Part shown: positions 27,335-36,144 of the stretch, piece after piece
Position numbering within the stretch: the stretch's first letter is position 1
Layout: each line of letters starts with the position of its first letter
Assembly (NCBI RefSeq): GCF_000430845.1
Contig: NZ_AUMU01000003.1
Coordinates: 186,001-250,000 of the forward strand
DNA: 64,000 nucleotides
Direction of reading: 5' to 3'
Source: Chryseobacterium gregarium DSM 19109
Lineage (GTDB): Bacteria > Bacteroidota > Bacteroidia > Flavobacteriales > Weeksellaceae
The notes under the pieces: generated by a model
Told to the model about the DNA's origin: nothing
Database searches by the model: none
The model's input: only the letters and a program-made list of their open reading frames with translations
Program-made: the position numbers and the translations under genes

Positions 27335-29539
27335 ATGAAAAGGGTTTTACTGTTTTTATGTTTCTGGATATATATTTTTGGTTATTCACAATCAAAAGAA
27401 ACTTCCATTGAAACCGTCATCATTGAAGATAAAAGCGATCCGCGCGCTTTGGAGATCCTTAAAAAAGTGGAGCGGATGTTCAGGGAAAATTCCCCGAAAA
27501 GCCTGGAATCCTATTCCTACAAGTCGTATGAGAAAATTTCCATGGACATTGATGAAGACAGTCTCTCCCAGTTCAACGAATTCTTTCAGAACAGCAGTTT
27601 TGTCAGGAAAAAAAGGGAAAAGGACTCCTTAAACAATATTTCTGCTAGAAACATATTTTCCAAAAGTAAACTTTTTCTCTGGGAAAGGGCGCAGGAATTT
27701 TTATATTCAAAACCCTACGGCGAGAAAATCAACATCCTCGACAACAGGATTTCCGGGCTTAAACAGCCGGTCTACGAAATGATTGCCCTCCAGCAAAGCA
27801 ACCGCGATAAGCTTCCCGAACAGCTGAAGCGGGAAAACAGAGGGTTATACCGTTTTTTTTTAACGGATACGTTAGAAATGGACGGCAGAAAAAACTTCGT
27901 CATCCGCTTTCGGGAGGTTAATTACAAAAAGCCCGACAAAAAGAAGAAATACAACGGTGCCGTCTACATTGACACGGAAACCTACGGCATCAAGAAAATA
28001 GAAAACTTCAGTAAAAATAAAAACGACGGAATTATTACCAGTACCTGGGTTTATTTTAATAATAAATGGTTCCTGGCCCATGAAACGGTAAAGCTGAAAA
28101 TGAGCAATATGGCGATGGAAAAAGACGACAGGGAACATTCCGGGGAAAAGCATGAAAAGAAAGAACGGAAAAGTTTCGGGACCTACGCTTTCCTGAGTTC
28201 GAGGTATTTCGATTACCAGTCTCCCATTGAAAATAACAGAAACGATTTTAAAGGCTATACTTTTTCGGTAAAAAATACCAGCGGGACAACATTGGACCGG
28301 TACCGTACCGATCCGTTGACGGCAAGGGAGAAAAATACGTACACCACCATCGACAGCCTCGGAAAAATTTATAATATTGATACCAAAGCAAGGGTCCTTA
28401 CAGGCTTGCTGAACGGGCAGATCCGGGTCGGAGCACTGGATTTTGCAGTGGATGAAATCGTAAACTACAACTTGTATGAAGGTTTCAGATTGGGGCTGAA
28501 AGCTAAGCTTAACGAAACTTTCAATCCTTATTTTTCGCCTGACTATTATTTTGCCTACGGTTTTAAAGATGACCGGTGGAAATACGGAATCGGACTTGAT
28601 ATCAAAACCACGCTTGATAAAAGTTCGTTTTTCAGGGTTGACTATACGGATGATGTAACGGCTTCCGGGGAGTTCTACAGAAGGCTCTGGAATTTCAAGA
28701 TGAAAATGGCCAACTACGGGAACAATATCCAGAATGATAAGTATTACCGTTTCCGGAGTGTCTCTCTTTCTTACCTGAACGACGTTTCCAACGGCCTCAC
28801 TCTTGTTTTTGCTGCGAAAAGGAATTACGAAGAAGCCTTATTTGATTATACCTTCAGAAACAAAGGGCCGGGATTTGATAATTTCAATACCTTGTTTACC
28901 CTGAAATTCTCTCCGAACTCTACCAATATCATGACACCACAGGGAAAATCAATGATCGATCAGAAATATCCGGAACTGTATTTTAATTATGAGCAGAGCT
29001 ACAAAATCATGGGCGGTGATTTTAACTATACCCGTTTTGATGCGCTCTTCGTTCACAATTTTAAAACTATGCTCGGGACTACCGGTTTCCGTCTGTACGG
29101 CGGAATGGTTCTGGGGGATGCGCCGATCTGGAAGAACTTTACGATGAACGGACTGGCCTCGCCGCAAAGGGATTTCAACTTTAACCTGACTTCGTTCCTG
29201 GGCTTCGCCACACTGGAAGGCGGAAAATATTACAATGACAAATTCATCGCCTATTATTTTACACATAAACTGCCGTTCTATTTCAAAAGTATCGGCCAGA
29301 ATATCTCAAGCTTCGACTTTGTATTGAGGGGAACCATCGGAAACATGGATCATCCGGAATACCATCAGTTCAGGTTTCGTCCGCTGAACCATCTGTATCA
29401 GGAAGTCGGTTTGGAATGGAGCAATTTCCTGTCATCTTATTTCAATTTAGGACTGTTTTACCGGGTCGGGTATTATACCACTCCGAATTTTATGCAGAAC
29501 TTTGCCCTTCAGTTTAAATTGAAGATTTTGGAATTTTAA
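27335..29539 (+). CDS. DUF5686 family outer-membrane protein (short paralogue)
   Basis: 734 aa, clearly homologous to the preceding gene along its length: IEDKSDPRALEILKKVERM near the N-terminus matches its RDKSDPRALRMLDE, ENSPKSLESYSYKSYEK matches ENSPKSLDTYNFKSYSK, and the barrel part FAYGFKDDRWKYGIGLDIK matches FGYGFKDHRWKYGLGLDMR. It has a signal peptide (FWIYIFGYSQ) but lacks the carboxypeptidase-like N-terminal domain. Separate promoter and terminator signals suggest that the two copies are expressed independently. Confidence 0.88.
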   Translation: MKRVLLFLCFWIYIFGYSQSKETSIETVIIEDKSDPRALEILKKVERMFRENSPKSLESYSYKSYEKISMDIDEDSLSQFNEFFQNSSFVRKKREKDSLNNISARNIFSKSKLFLWERAQEFLYSKPYGEKINILDNRISGLKQPVYEMIALQQSNRDKLPEQLKRENRGLYRFFLTDTLEMDGRKNFVIRFREVNYKKPDKKKKYNGAVYIDTETYGIKKIENFSKNKNDGIITSTWVYFNNKWFLAHETVKLKMSNMAMEKDDREHSGEKHEKKERKSFGTYAFLSSRYFDYQSPIENNRNDFKGYTFSVKNTSGTTLDRYRTDPLTAREKNTYTTIDSLGKIYNIDTKARVLTGLLNGQIRVGALDFAVDEIVNYNLYEGFRLGLKAKLNETFNPYFSPDYYFAYGFKDDRWKYGIGLDIKTTLDKSSFFRVDYTDDVTASGEFYRRLWNFKMKMANYGNNIQNDKYYRFRSVSLSYLNDVSNGLTLVFAAKRNYEEALFDYTFRNKGPGFDNFNTLFTLKFSPNSTNIMTPQGKSMIDQKYPELYFNYEQSYKIMGGDFNYTRFDALFVHNFKTMLGTTGFRLYGGMVLGDAPIWKNFTMNGLASPQRDFNFNLTSFLGFATLEGGKYYNDKFIAYYFTHKLPFYFKSIGQNISSFDFVLRGTIGNMDHPEYHQFRFRPLNHLYQEVGLEWSNFLSSYFNLGLFYRVGYYTTPNFMQNFALQFKLKILEF

Positions 29540-29571
29540 ACAAGTAATCAATCATTAATACCTATCATATC

Positions 29572-29808
29572 ATGCAGAGTATAAAAATAAAAGCGGAAGG
29601 TTTCTTCGAGCTGTTAAAATTAAAAGACACTTCAATGTGGGAAATTTTTGCCCAGATGATCGACGGGAATGAAAAAGAAATTATCTTTCTGGATCATGAA
29701 GATAAAATACTGTTCAATTACCGTTTACCGGCAGATCAGGAGCAGTTGGAACAGGACCGAAAGGCATTTTCCAAGGAGTTTGCCGATAAAATGGCGAACC
29801 TTAACTGA
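29572..29808 (+). CDS. Small hypothetical protein
   Basis: 78 aa, predicted alpha/beta with an acidic C-terminal helix (DQEQLEQDRKAFSKEFADKM). It begins 32 nt after the DUF5686 gene and could be co-transcribed. Codon use and the amphipathic pattern (IKIKAEGFFELLKLK) look real. I do not recognise the family. Confidence 0.6.
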   Translation: MQSIKIKAEGFFELLKLKDTSMWEIFAQMIDGNEKEIIFLDHEDKILFNYRLPADQEQLEQDRKAFSKEFADKMANLN

Positions 29809-29840
29809 ACGAATTATAGTGATAAGTGATGAGTATAATC

Positions 29841-30728
29841 TCATAATTTATAACTGTTAAACGCGTCAACAGTTTTTTTTGCCTCGGCAACATCATGCAC
29901 CCTCAGTATTTTTGCGCCTTGCCGCAAAACGTTCATGTGCAGCTTCTGCGTTTCTTCATTGATATCCAGAGATGATTTTCCTAACGGCTTATAGATAAAG
30001 GATTTTCTGGAAATCCCGATTAATAAAGGAAATCTCCCAAAGCCCAGGTACTGTACCTCATCAATCATTTTCATCTGGTCTTCCACCTTTTTTCCGAATC
30101 CGAAACCGGGATCGAGAATAATGTCGTTGATCCCCATTTCCAAGAGTTCCGCAGTCTTTTCAGAAAAATACCGGTTCACGGAAACCGTAATATCATCAAA
30201 TTTTATTTTATTATGCATGGTTTCATAGGAAGGATTGACATGCATTAAAATATAGGGAAGCTTCGTTTTGGCCACCGCCTCAAACATTCTGCTGTCATAT
30301 TGGCCTCCGGAAATATCATTAACCAGATCAATGCCTTCATTATAGCCGAATGCTATTGTTTCCGCATAGAACGTATCGAGAGAAACCAGGGCTTCAGGAA
30401 ATTCTTTTTTGATTAAATAAATAACATTCCCGATTCTCCCTATCTCTTCTTCAGCACTTAAAAATTCGGCATTCGGACGGGTGGACTGCGGGCCGATATC
30501 AATAATTTCAGCGCCTTCCTTCAGCAGTTTTTCGGCATGTCCCAATGCCGGTTTTTCACTGTTGAATTTTCCGCCGTCTGAAAAGGAATCCGGGGTAAGG
30601 TTCAGGATTCCCATGATCTTCGGGGCAGATAAATCAACAAGCTTTCCGTTACACTTCATTGAGTGATTTTGAAAAGCCTGAGAATTTGAAAGGAAAAGAT
30701 TCTGAGATTTTTTGACAGACTTGGCCAT
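29841..30728 (-). CDS. folP: Dihydropteroate synthase
   Basis: Condenses p-aminobenzoate with dihydropterin pyrophosphate in folate synthesis; the sulfonamide target. Signatures: IMGILNLTPDSFSDGG, the IDIGPQSTRPNAEF loop, the LVNDISGGQYD stretch, ILDPGFGFGKKVEDQ and the GISRKSFI motif. The start is the ATG at 30728 (MAKSVKK); the next upstream in-frame start is a TTG. Another ATG at 30659 (MKCNGKLVDL) would match shorter orthologues. A minus-strand TAnnTTTG box lies at 30754-30761. Confidence 0.95.
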   Translation of the reverse strand: MAKSVKKSQNLFLSNSQAFQNHSMKCNGKLVDLSAPKIMGILNLTPDSFSDGGKFNSEKPALGHAEKLLKEGAEIIDIGPQSTRPNAEFLSAEEEIGRIGNVIYLIKKEFPEALVSLDTFYAETIAFGYNEGIDLVNDISGGQYDSRMFEAVAKTKLPYILMHVNPSYETMHNKIKFDDITVSVNRYFSEKTAELLEMGINDIILDPGFGFGKKVEDQMKMIDEVQYLGFGRFPLLIGISRKSFIYKPLGKSSLDINEETQKLHMNVLRQGAKILRVHDVAEAKKTVDAFNSYKL

Positions 30729-30753
30729 TAACAAAGGGTTAAAGATTACTCTA

Positions 30754-30761
30754 CAAAAATA
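30754..30761 (-). promoter_or_regulatory. -7 promoter box (TATTTTTG) for folP
   Basis: Minus-strand TAnnTTTG match 26 nt upstream of the ATG at 30728. Confidence 0.5.
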
Positions 30762-30930
30762 AAACTATTTGTTTTAGAGATACCATTTATTAGAATCATT
30801 ATTTTTTAAATCATTAAATTTCGGAAATCAGAAATTTGTAAAATGCTTAAATAATGTTTAAAGCGATAATTTCCCTGTCAATCGGATATTACGCACTTTC
30901 AAACCATCTGCTCCCAAACACAAAATTTCG

Positions 30931-30938
30931 TATATTTG
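30931..30938 (+). promoter_or_regulatory. -7 promoter box (TATATTTG) deciding the DUF1599 start
   Basis: Exact TAnnTTTG, 18 nt upstream of the ATG at 30956. It lies inside the longer open frame that begins at 30854, arguing for the shorter protein. Confidence 0.6.
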
Positions 30939-30955
30939 AAAGATTAAGAGAATTT

Positions 30956-31522
30956 ATGTCAGAAACATCAGTACAGTTCGGGAAAATCATTGCCGGATGC
31001 CGTGAGCTTTTCAGCAAAAAACTACAGGATTACGGGGCAGCATGGAGGGTCTTAAGGCCGAGTTCGATTACGGATCAGATTTACATTAAAGTCAACAGGA
31101 TCCGTACAATACAGATGACCGGAAAAAAGATGGTGGATGAAAGCGAGGAAGGCGAATTCGTTGCGGTGGTCAACTACTCCATCATTGCGCTGATTCAGCT
31201 TGAAAAAGGCTTTTCCAATGACTTTAATGAAAACAGGGAAGAGATTTTAGCCCTTTACGACAAATATTCCACCGAAGCGAAAAATTTAATGGAGCGAAAA
31301 AACCACGATTACGGTGAAGCGTGGAGGGATATGAGGATTTCATCCATTACCGATTTAATCTATCAGAAGGTGCTAAGGACCAAACAGATTGAAGACAATT
31401 ACGGGGTTACCATCGCTTCAGAAGGTTTGGATGCCAATTATTTTGACATGATGAATTATGCCGTTTTCTGCCTGATCAAATTCTCTGAAGCAGAAAGCAA
31501 TGCTGAATCTAAAACTACATAA
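30956..31522 (+). CDS. DUF1599 family protein with internal duplication
   Basis: 188 aa from the ATG at 30956 (MSETSVQFGK), chosen because a -7 box sits inside the longer frame. The protein is a tandem duplication: LFSKKLQDYGAAWRVLRPSS with ITDQIYIKVNRIRTIQ in the first half matches LMERKNHDYGEAWRDMRISS with ITDLIYQKVLRTKQIE in the second. DUF1599 is regarded as a nucleotide-modification-associated or pyrophosphatase-like helical fold; the role here is unknown. The next gene starts 1 nt after the stop, implying coupled translation. Confidence 0.85.
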   Translation: MSETSVQFGKIIAGCRELFSKKLQDYGAAWRVLRPSSITDQIYIKVNRIRTIQMTGKKMVDESEEGEFVAVVNYSIIALIQLEKGFSNDFNENREEILALYDKYSTEAKNLMERKNHDYGEAWRDMRISSITDLIYQKVLRTKQIEDNYGVTIASEGLDANYFDMMNYAVFCLIKFSEAESNAESKTT

Positions 31523-31523
31523 T

Positions 31524-32636
31524 ATGATCAAAGGTTTATTACGTTTCGTTATTGCCGTTATTTTCATCCTTTCAGGTTTTGTAAAGGCGGTGGACTTGGT
31601 CGGTTTCTCCTTTAAGATGGAAGAATACTTCTCCCCTGCGGTTTTCAACATGCCGTTTCTGGAAAAATTCGCGCTGCTGTTTTCAGTGATCGTAGTGGTT
31701 CTGGAGCTTCTTCTGGGATTTATGCTTCTATTAAAACTCAGGCTTAAATTCACCCTTTCGGCATTAATCGCGCTTTGTATTTTCTTTGGCTTCCTTACGT
31801 TTTATTCCGCCTACTTTAATGTGGTCACGGACTGCGGATGCTTTGGGGACGCAATTAAATTTACGCCATGGCAGAGCTTTATTAAAGATGTCTTGCTTTT
31901 AATCGGGCTTATTGCTGTATTCATCCTGTACAGAAAGGAGTTTAAGAAAAAAGATGCCTACAGTTTTAATGCTCACAAAAAATCCGGAAACCAGTTTAAA
32001 TATATCCTTTTGGCTGTATTTTCCGTAATAATGATCGGGATTGGTGCTTATGGGATCATCAAAGAGCCTGTTATTGATTTCCGCGATTATAAAATCGGAA
32101 CCGACTTAAAAGCCGAAAAGCAAAAAATCAATAAGAACTCTTCTGAATACAAGACTTTCTACACGCTTAAAAATCAGAAAACCGGGGAAGTTCTAAAAGT
32201 AAACCAGGACGATTATATTAAAGAGACCAAATACTGGGCAGAAGGTTCACCCTGGAAAATAGAGGAAGGCAAGAATGAATCCGTCTTAGTAAAGGAAGGC
32301 TACAAATCCGAGATAGGTAAGTTCAAGATAGAGGATCCGACAGGAATGGAGGTTACGGAAAAAGTCATTAATGCACCTAAAGCCATCCTTGTATTTTCCT
32401 ACCACCCGAAAGAAGTTTCACCGGAACTTTTAAAGCAGGTTGAAGCTAAGGCTAAAAGCCAGGGAACGAACGTCGTGTACGGTGTTTCTACCGATCCGAA
32501 TATGTTTAAAACCATTAAAAACATGATGATGGACGGTACGGCTATCAAAACCATCGCCAGAAGCAACCCCTTCGTGCTGGTTTTACAGAACGGTATAATT
32601 ACCGACAAACAGCCTGCTAAAGACTATGTAAAATAG
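31524..32636 (+). CDS. BT_3928-type DoxX/MauE-like membrane protein
   Basis: 370 aa from ATG 31524 (MIKGLLRFVI). The first 140 residues hold four hydrophobic helices like DoxX/MauE (RFVIAVIFILSGFVKAVDLV), with the VTDCGCFGDAIKFTPW motif, a CxC pair typical of redox-partner membrane proteins. Another helix at about 160-180 leads to an extracytoplasmic domain of about 190 residues ending in a thioredoxin-like fold without CxxC. It probably takes part in envelope thiol/quinone redox chemistry, which is inferred from MauE relatives. Downstream member of the DUF1599 operon. Confidence 0.85.
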   Translation: MIKGLLRFVIAVIFILSGFVKAVDLVGFSFKMEEYFSPAVFNMPFLEKFALLFSVIVVVLELLLGFMLLLKLRLKFTLSALIALCIFFGFLTFYSAYFNVVTDCGCFGDAIKFTPWQSFIKDVLLLIGLIAVFILYRKEFKKKDAYSFNAHKKSGNQFKYILLAVFSVIMIGIGAYGIIKEPVIDFRDYKIGTDLKAEKQKINKNSSEYKTFYTLKNQKTGEVLKVNQDDYIKETKYWAEGSPWKIEEGKNESVLVKEGYKSEIGKFKIEDPTGMEVTEKVINAPKAILVFSYHPKEVSPELLKQVEAKAKSQGTNVVYGVSTDPNMFKTIKNMMMDGTAIKTIARSNPFVLVLQNGIITDKQPAKDYVK

Positions 32637-32689
32637 TAAATGATAAAATCTTAATATAACTTTAAACGCTAAACTATATACATTTAATA

Positions 32690-33040
32690 ATGCAAAAATC
32701 AAATAAACCGATTGCCGGTTACCATTTATTAATGATCCTTTCCTCAGTGGACGGGGAATTTGCTCCGGAAGAAGGAATGATTGTCCAGCAGTATTTAGCC
32801 GATGAATTCCCTTTTAAAATCAACCTTGACAATGAGCTTGATGCGATTGCCACCCTGCAGCCGGAAGAATGGAAAGACCATTTTGAATTTCACGCCCGTT
32901 GTTTCTATGATGATTCTACCGAGGAAGAGCGTAAAAGCTTTATACAATTTGCGAAAACCCTAATCAAAGCGGATAATGTGGTTACCGATGAGGAGCATAC
33001 TTTTTATACGCTTTTGAAAAACCTTTGGAAAATCAATTGA
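32690..33040 (+). CDS. TerB-like helical protein
   Basis: 116-aa all-helical protein. The opening GYHLLMILSSVDGEFAPEEG and the later FAKTLIKADNVVTDEEHTFY repeat the pattern of the TerB fold, where paired acidic loops may bind metal. It follows the BT_3928-type gene by 53 nt, probably in the same unit. No tellurite-resistance partners are present here, so the name describes fold only. Confidence 0.75.
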   Translation: MQKSNKPIAGYHLLMILSSVDGEFAPEEGMIVQQYLADEFPFKINLDNELDAIATLQPEEWKDHFEFHARCFYDDSTEEERKSFIQFAKTLIKADNVVTDEEHTFYTLLKNLWKIN

Positions 33041-33053
33041 GAAATTAGATATT

Positions 33054-33119
33054 AGAAGTTAGATATTAGTTTAAAAAATTACCGTAATGCTAACTTCTGA
33101 TTTCTAACCTCTAACTTCT
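33054..33119. repeat. Intergenic inverted repeat (TTAGAAGTTAGA type)
   Basis: AGAAGTTAG (33054-33062) has two exact reverse complements, at 33090-33098 and 33111-33119, with related copies between. The 94-nt gap before tpiA is almost wholly made of this element. Confidence 0.55.
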
Positions 33120-33134
33120 AAAATAAATAAATCT

Positions 33135-33893
33135 ATGAGAAGAAAAATAGTAGCAGGAAACTGGAAAATGAATAAGAGTGTAATTGATGCCCAACAGTTA
33201 ATGGTTCAGTTACTAAGCTATAAAAACAACCATCCGGCCAACTGCGAAGTATGGATTGCTCCGCCGGCCTTATATTTGATGATGGCGAAAGACATCTTTG
33301 AAAAAGATGAAATCGGTGTATTCTCCCAGGATATGAGCGAACATGAAAGTGGTGCCTACACCGGTGAAATCTCTGCAGATATGCTGGAATCCATCGATGC
33401 CTCCGGGACCCTGATCGGGCATTCCGAAAGAAGGCAGTACCACGGGGAAACAGATTCCCACTGCAACAGAAAAGTAAAACTGGCGCTTGATAAAGGCTTA
33501 ATTCCTATATACTGTAACGGTGAAACCCTGGAACAGAGAAAAGCCGAACAGCATTTTGAGGTGGTGAAAAACCAGACGGAGGTGGCGCTTTTCACGCTTT
33601 CTGCAGAAGAAATCAAAAAAGTAGTGATTGCTTACGAACCGGTTTGGGCCATCGGAACCGGTGAAACGGCAACGCCTGAACAGGCCCAGGAAATCCATGC
33701 CCATATCAGAAGTACCATTGCTGCAAAATACGGGCATGAAGTGGCGGATGAAATTTCTATCCTGTACGGCGGATCCGTAAAACCGGACAATGCAAAAGAA
33801 ATTTTCTCCCAGCCGGATATTGACGGCGGACTGATCGGCGGAGCCGCATTGAAACTGGAGGATTTCTCCAGGATTATTGAAGGTTTCAATTAA
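33135..33893 (+). CDS. tpiA: Triosephosphate isomerase
   Basis: Interconverts dihydroxyacetone phosphate and glyceraldehyde 3-phosphate. 252 aa, the usual size. It begins MRRKIVAGNWKMNKS (Asn and Lys of the active site), has LIGHSERRQYHGE with the catalytic His, and YEPVWAIGTGETATPEQA with catalytic Glu and loop 6, then LYGGSVKPDNAKE and GGLIGGAAL for phosphate binding. All catalytic residues are intact. Confidence 0.98.
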   Translation: MRRKIVAGNWKMNKSVIDAQQLMVQLLSYKNNHPANCEVWIAPPALYLMMAKDIFEKDEIGVFSQDMSEHESGAYTGEISADMLESIDASGTLIGHSERRQYHGETDSHCNRKVKLALDKGLIPIYCNGETLEQRKAEQHFEVVKNQTEVALFTLSAEEIKKVVIAYEPVWAIGTGETATPEQAQEIHAHIRSTIAAKYGHEVADEISILYGGSVKPDNAKEIFSQPDIDGGLIGGAALKLEDFSRIIEGFN

Positions 33894-33950
33894 TCCAGGA
33901 TAAACACCAACCGGCATATTCAGCAGGCTTCGTGAATATGAAAATAAAAT

Positions 33951-33986
33951 AAAAGCGGCCGCATCTTCGATGCGGCCGCTTTTTTA
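33951..33986. terminator. Bidirectional terminator between tpiA and the phytase-like gene
   Basis: A perfect 15-bp stem, AAAAGCGGCCGCATC (33951-33965) with its complement (33969-33983), and a 3-nt loop, flanked by A-run and T-run. It serves both convergent genes. Confidence 0.9.
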
Positions 33987-33994
33987 AAATCTAA

Positions 33995-35260
33995 TTATTG
34001 AATATCGATGACATACATCGTTCCTTTATCTACCTTTCCTGTTTTAGGAAGGATTTTCGCTTTGGGATTCCCGTTTCCGTCATCTACGATCCCGAAATCA
34101 TCATCATTGAAAACCGCAATCTTATTATTTCCCAAATAAATCAGCCCTTCAAATTTATCATGCTCATACCCTGTTTTGGCAACCAGGTCAACCGCTAACG
34201 TTTTGGAAACCGCCTGAATTCCCGCTGCTGAAATTTCACTCCAGGTAGACTGCTCCAGAGCTTTTCCGTTGATTTTCATCCCGTCAACAGCAGCAAGGTC
34301 GCTTCCGTTGACATCAGAAGCTCCAGAAATGTTGATTTTATATACTTTTTTGATTCCTCCCTGTGAACCGAAATTGCCGTCCCTTTCAATTACTAAGAAT
34401 TCCGTATTGCTGATCGCGGTAATATCACATACGGAATCCGAAGCGCCCCCGTCCTGCTGATACAGGAATTGTTTGGTTTGACCGCTAGTGATATCAAACG
34501 TGACAATTCTTGTTAGGGTTTTATTGGTCGCTGCATTTTTGTTAGGCACGTACATCATAGACTGAATGGTTCCTATCAGGGTTTTTCCGTCAGGCGTGAT
34601 GCAAAGGCCTTCCATTCCTCTGTTCGCCCTTCTCTTCGCCAGAACTGCCGGTAATTTCCTTGTTCCGGTATTCACGCCGATCGGACTGATTCTTTCCATT
34701 TCAACACCTTCTGCACTGTAATGTACGATGTGAGGGCCATATTCATCAGACACCCAGAAAGTACCGTCGGCAGCAGCGACAATACTTTCACTGTCAAGCC
34801 CGTAATTATCGGTACCTAATATATTGCCGTTAGCATCATAAGCCACTTCTCCTGTGCTTCCCATTCCTGATGGATTCGGCAGGCCCGTAATCGGCTGGCC
34901 GGAAGGATTTTTAAGCTTGATGTATTTGATCACTTCAATATTTCCGTCAGCATTAATTTTAAAATGCATGATGGTTGGCGTAAAAGAAGGGGTAAGAAAT
35001 TTTTTACCGTTTAGATAATCGGTATTCGGGCCACGGTCTGTAATCACATAAAATTCTCCCTTCCGGATAGGATGTGCTGCTGCTCCCGAACCGAAACCTC
35101 CGTTGATAACCGCAACACCATTAAGGGTTGCCATCGTGGAAAAAGGGAATTCCTGGGGGAGTTTGGAATAATCAATATTCTGATTTGATGAACTGTCGTC
35201 ACTGTTATTGCATGCCGTAAAAGAAATAAGCGCAATTACAGGTAATAGGAATTTTTTCAT
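33995..35260 (-). CDS. Esterase-like phytase-family lipoprotein
   Basis: 421 aa from ATG 35260 (MKKFLLPVIALISFTACNNS), with a lipobox ending TAC. The mature part shows beta-propeller-like repeats: GEFYVITDRGPNTDYL, ADGTFWVSDEYGPHIVHYS, RRANRGMEGLCITPDGKTLI, KFEGLIYLGNNKIAVFNDDD. This is the pattern of the esterase-like activity of phytase family. The Asp/Glu-rich loops may bind Ca2+. Probably exported and attached to a membrane; substrate unknown. Confidence 0.85.
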   Translation of the reverse strand: MKKFLLPVIALISFTACNNSDDSSSNQNIDYSKLPQEFPFSTMATLNGVAVINGGFGSGAAAHPIRKGEFYVITDRGPNTDYLNGKKFLTPSFTPTIMHFKINADGNIEVIKYIKLKNPSGQPITGLPNPSGMGSTGEVAYDANGNILGTDNYGLDSESIVAAADGTFWVSDEYGPHIVHYSAEGVEMERISPIGVNTGTRKLPAVLAKRRANRGMEGLCITPDGKTLIGTIQSMMYVPNKNAATNKTLTRIVTFDITSGQTKQFLYQQDGGASDSVCDITAISNTEFLVIERDGNFGSQGGIKKVYKINISGASDVNGSDLAAVDGMKINGKALEQSTWSEISAAGIQAVSKTLAVDLVAKTGYEHDKFEGLIYLGNNKIAVFNDDDFGIVDDGNGNPKAKILPKTGKVDKGTMYVIDIQ

Positions 35261-35340
35261 GTTTACTTTTATTCGGTGCGAAAGTAGGTATTCATTGTAA
35301 ACTAATCTTAAATGCAATGATAACTGTATTTTAATTTACA

Positions 35341-35369
35341 CAAAAAAGACCCGGATTTGATCCGGGTCC
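35341..35369 (-). terminator. Terminator for the PfpI-like gene
   Basis: GACCCGGAT (35348-35356) pairs with ATCCGGGTC (35360-35368); the A6 at 35342-35347 gives the U-run on the minus strand. Confidence 0.8.
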
Positions 35370-35394
35370 GCTATTATTGATCTTATCTAAAAAT

Positions 35395-35943
35395 CTATAA
35401 GGTCTGTTCCTCATGTTTGCCTTCCATGATTTCTTCAACCATTTTAGCATTGAAGGCAGGAAGGTCTTTCGGAGTACGGCTGGTTACCAGACCATTATCT
35501 ACTACTACTTCGCTGTCTTGCCATTCAGCCCCTGCATTTTTAAGGTCTTTGCTGATTGAATTTACAGAAGTCATATTTCTTCCTTTCACCACTTCAGCAT
35601 TGATTAAAATCTGAGGGCCATGGCAGATGGCTGCCACCGGCTTCTGCTGCTGGAAAAAATCTCTGACAAATGACAAAGCCGTTTCATTGGTCCTTAATTG
35701 ATCCGGGTTGATTACTCCGCCCGGTAAAATCAAGGCATCATAATCTGAAGCATGGGCTTCATCCAGGGTTTTATCTACATTATATTCCTGTCCCCAGTTC
35801 TTTTCCGCCCAGGCTTTGATCGTGCCCGATTCCGGACTGATGATATGCGCAGTCCAGCCCTGCTGCTCCAAATGTTCTTTCGGTGATTTCAGTTCGCTTT
35901 CTTCAAATCCATCGGTTGCTAAAATTGCAATTTTCTTTGACAT
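35395..35943 (-). CDS. DJ-1/PfpI family protein
   Basis: 182-aa class I glutamine-amidotransferase-like fold. IAILATDGFEESELKSPKE gives the conserved Glu of the active site, ALILPGGVINPDQLR the oxyanion loop, and AAICHGPQILINAEV the nucleophile Cys followed by His. These match intracellular protease PfpI/YhbO, which in some members act as deglycases or glyoxalases in stress. Monocistronic between terminators. Confidence 0.93.
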   Translation of the reverse strand: MSKKIAILATDGFEESELKSPKEHLEQQGWTAHIISPESGTIKAWAEKNWGQEYNVDKTLDEAHASDYDALILPGGVINPDQLRTNETALSFVRDFFQQQKPVAAICHGPQILINAEVVKGRNMTSVNSISKDLKNAGAEWQDSEVVVDNGLVTSRTPKDLPAFNAKMVEEIMEGKHEEQTL

Positions 35944-36095
35944 AATTTTTATGATTTAAGTGTTATGCCGTTCTTATTGGAAAAATAATGCCGTTCTCAA
36001 TTTCCCAATTGATAAAAATTTGTTAAAACTTTATATCGATTATATGATTATTCTTTTAAGAGTAACAGTAATTTACTTCTTCACAGGCTTAAAAA

Positions 36096-36123
36096 AAGCG
36101 CATCAAAATCAATTGATGCGCTT
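36096..36123 (-). terminator. Terminator for clpP
   Basis: AAGCGCATCAA (36096-36106) pairs with TTGATGCGCTT (36113-36123), with an A-run at the left end for the minus strand. Confidence 0.8.
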
Positions 36124-36144
36124 CCTATTTCTGTTGTAAGAAAA

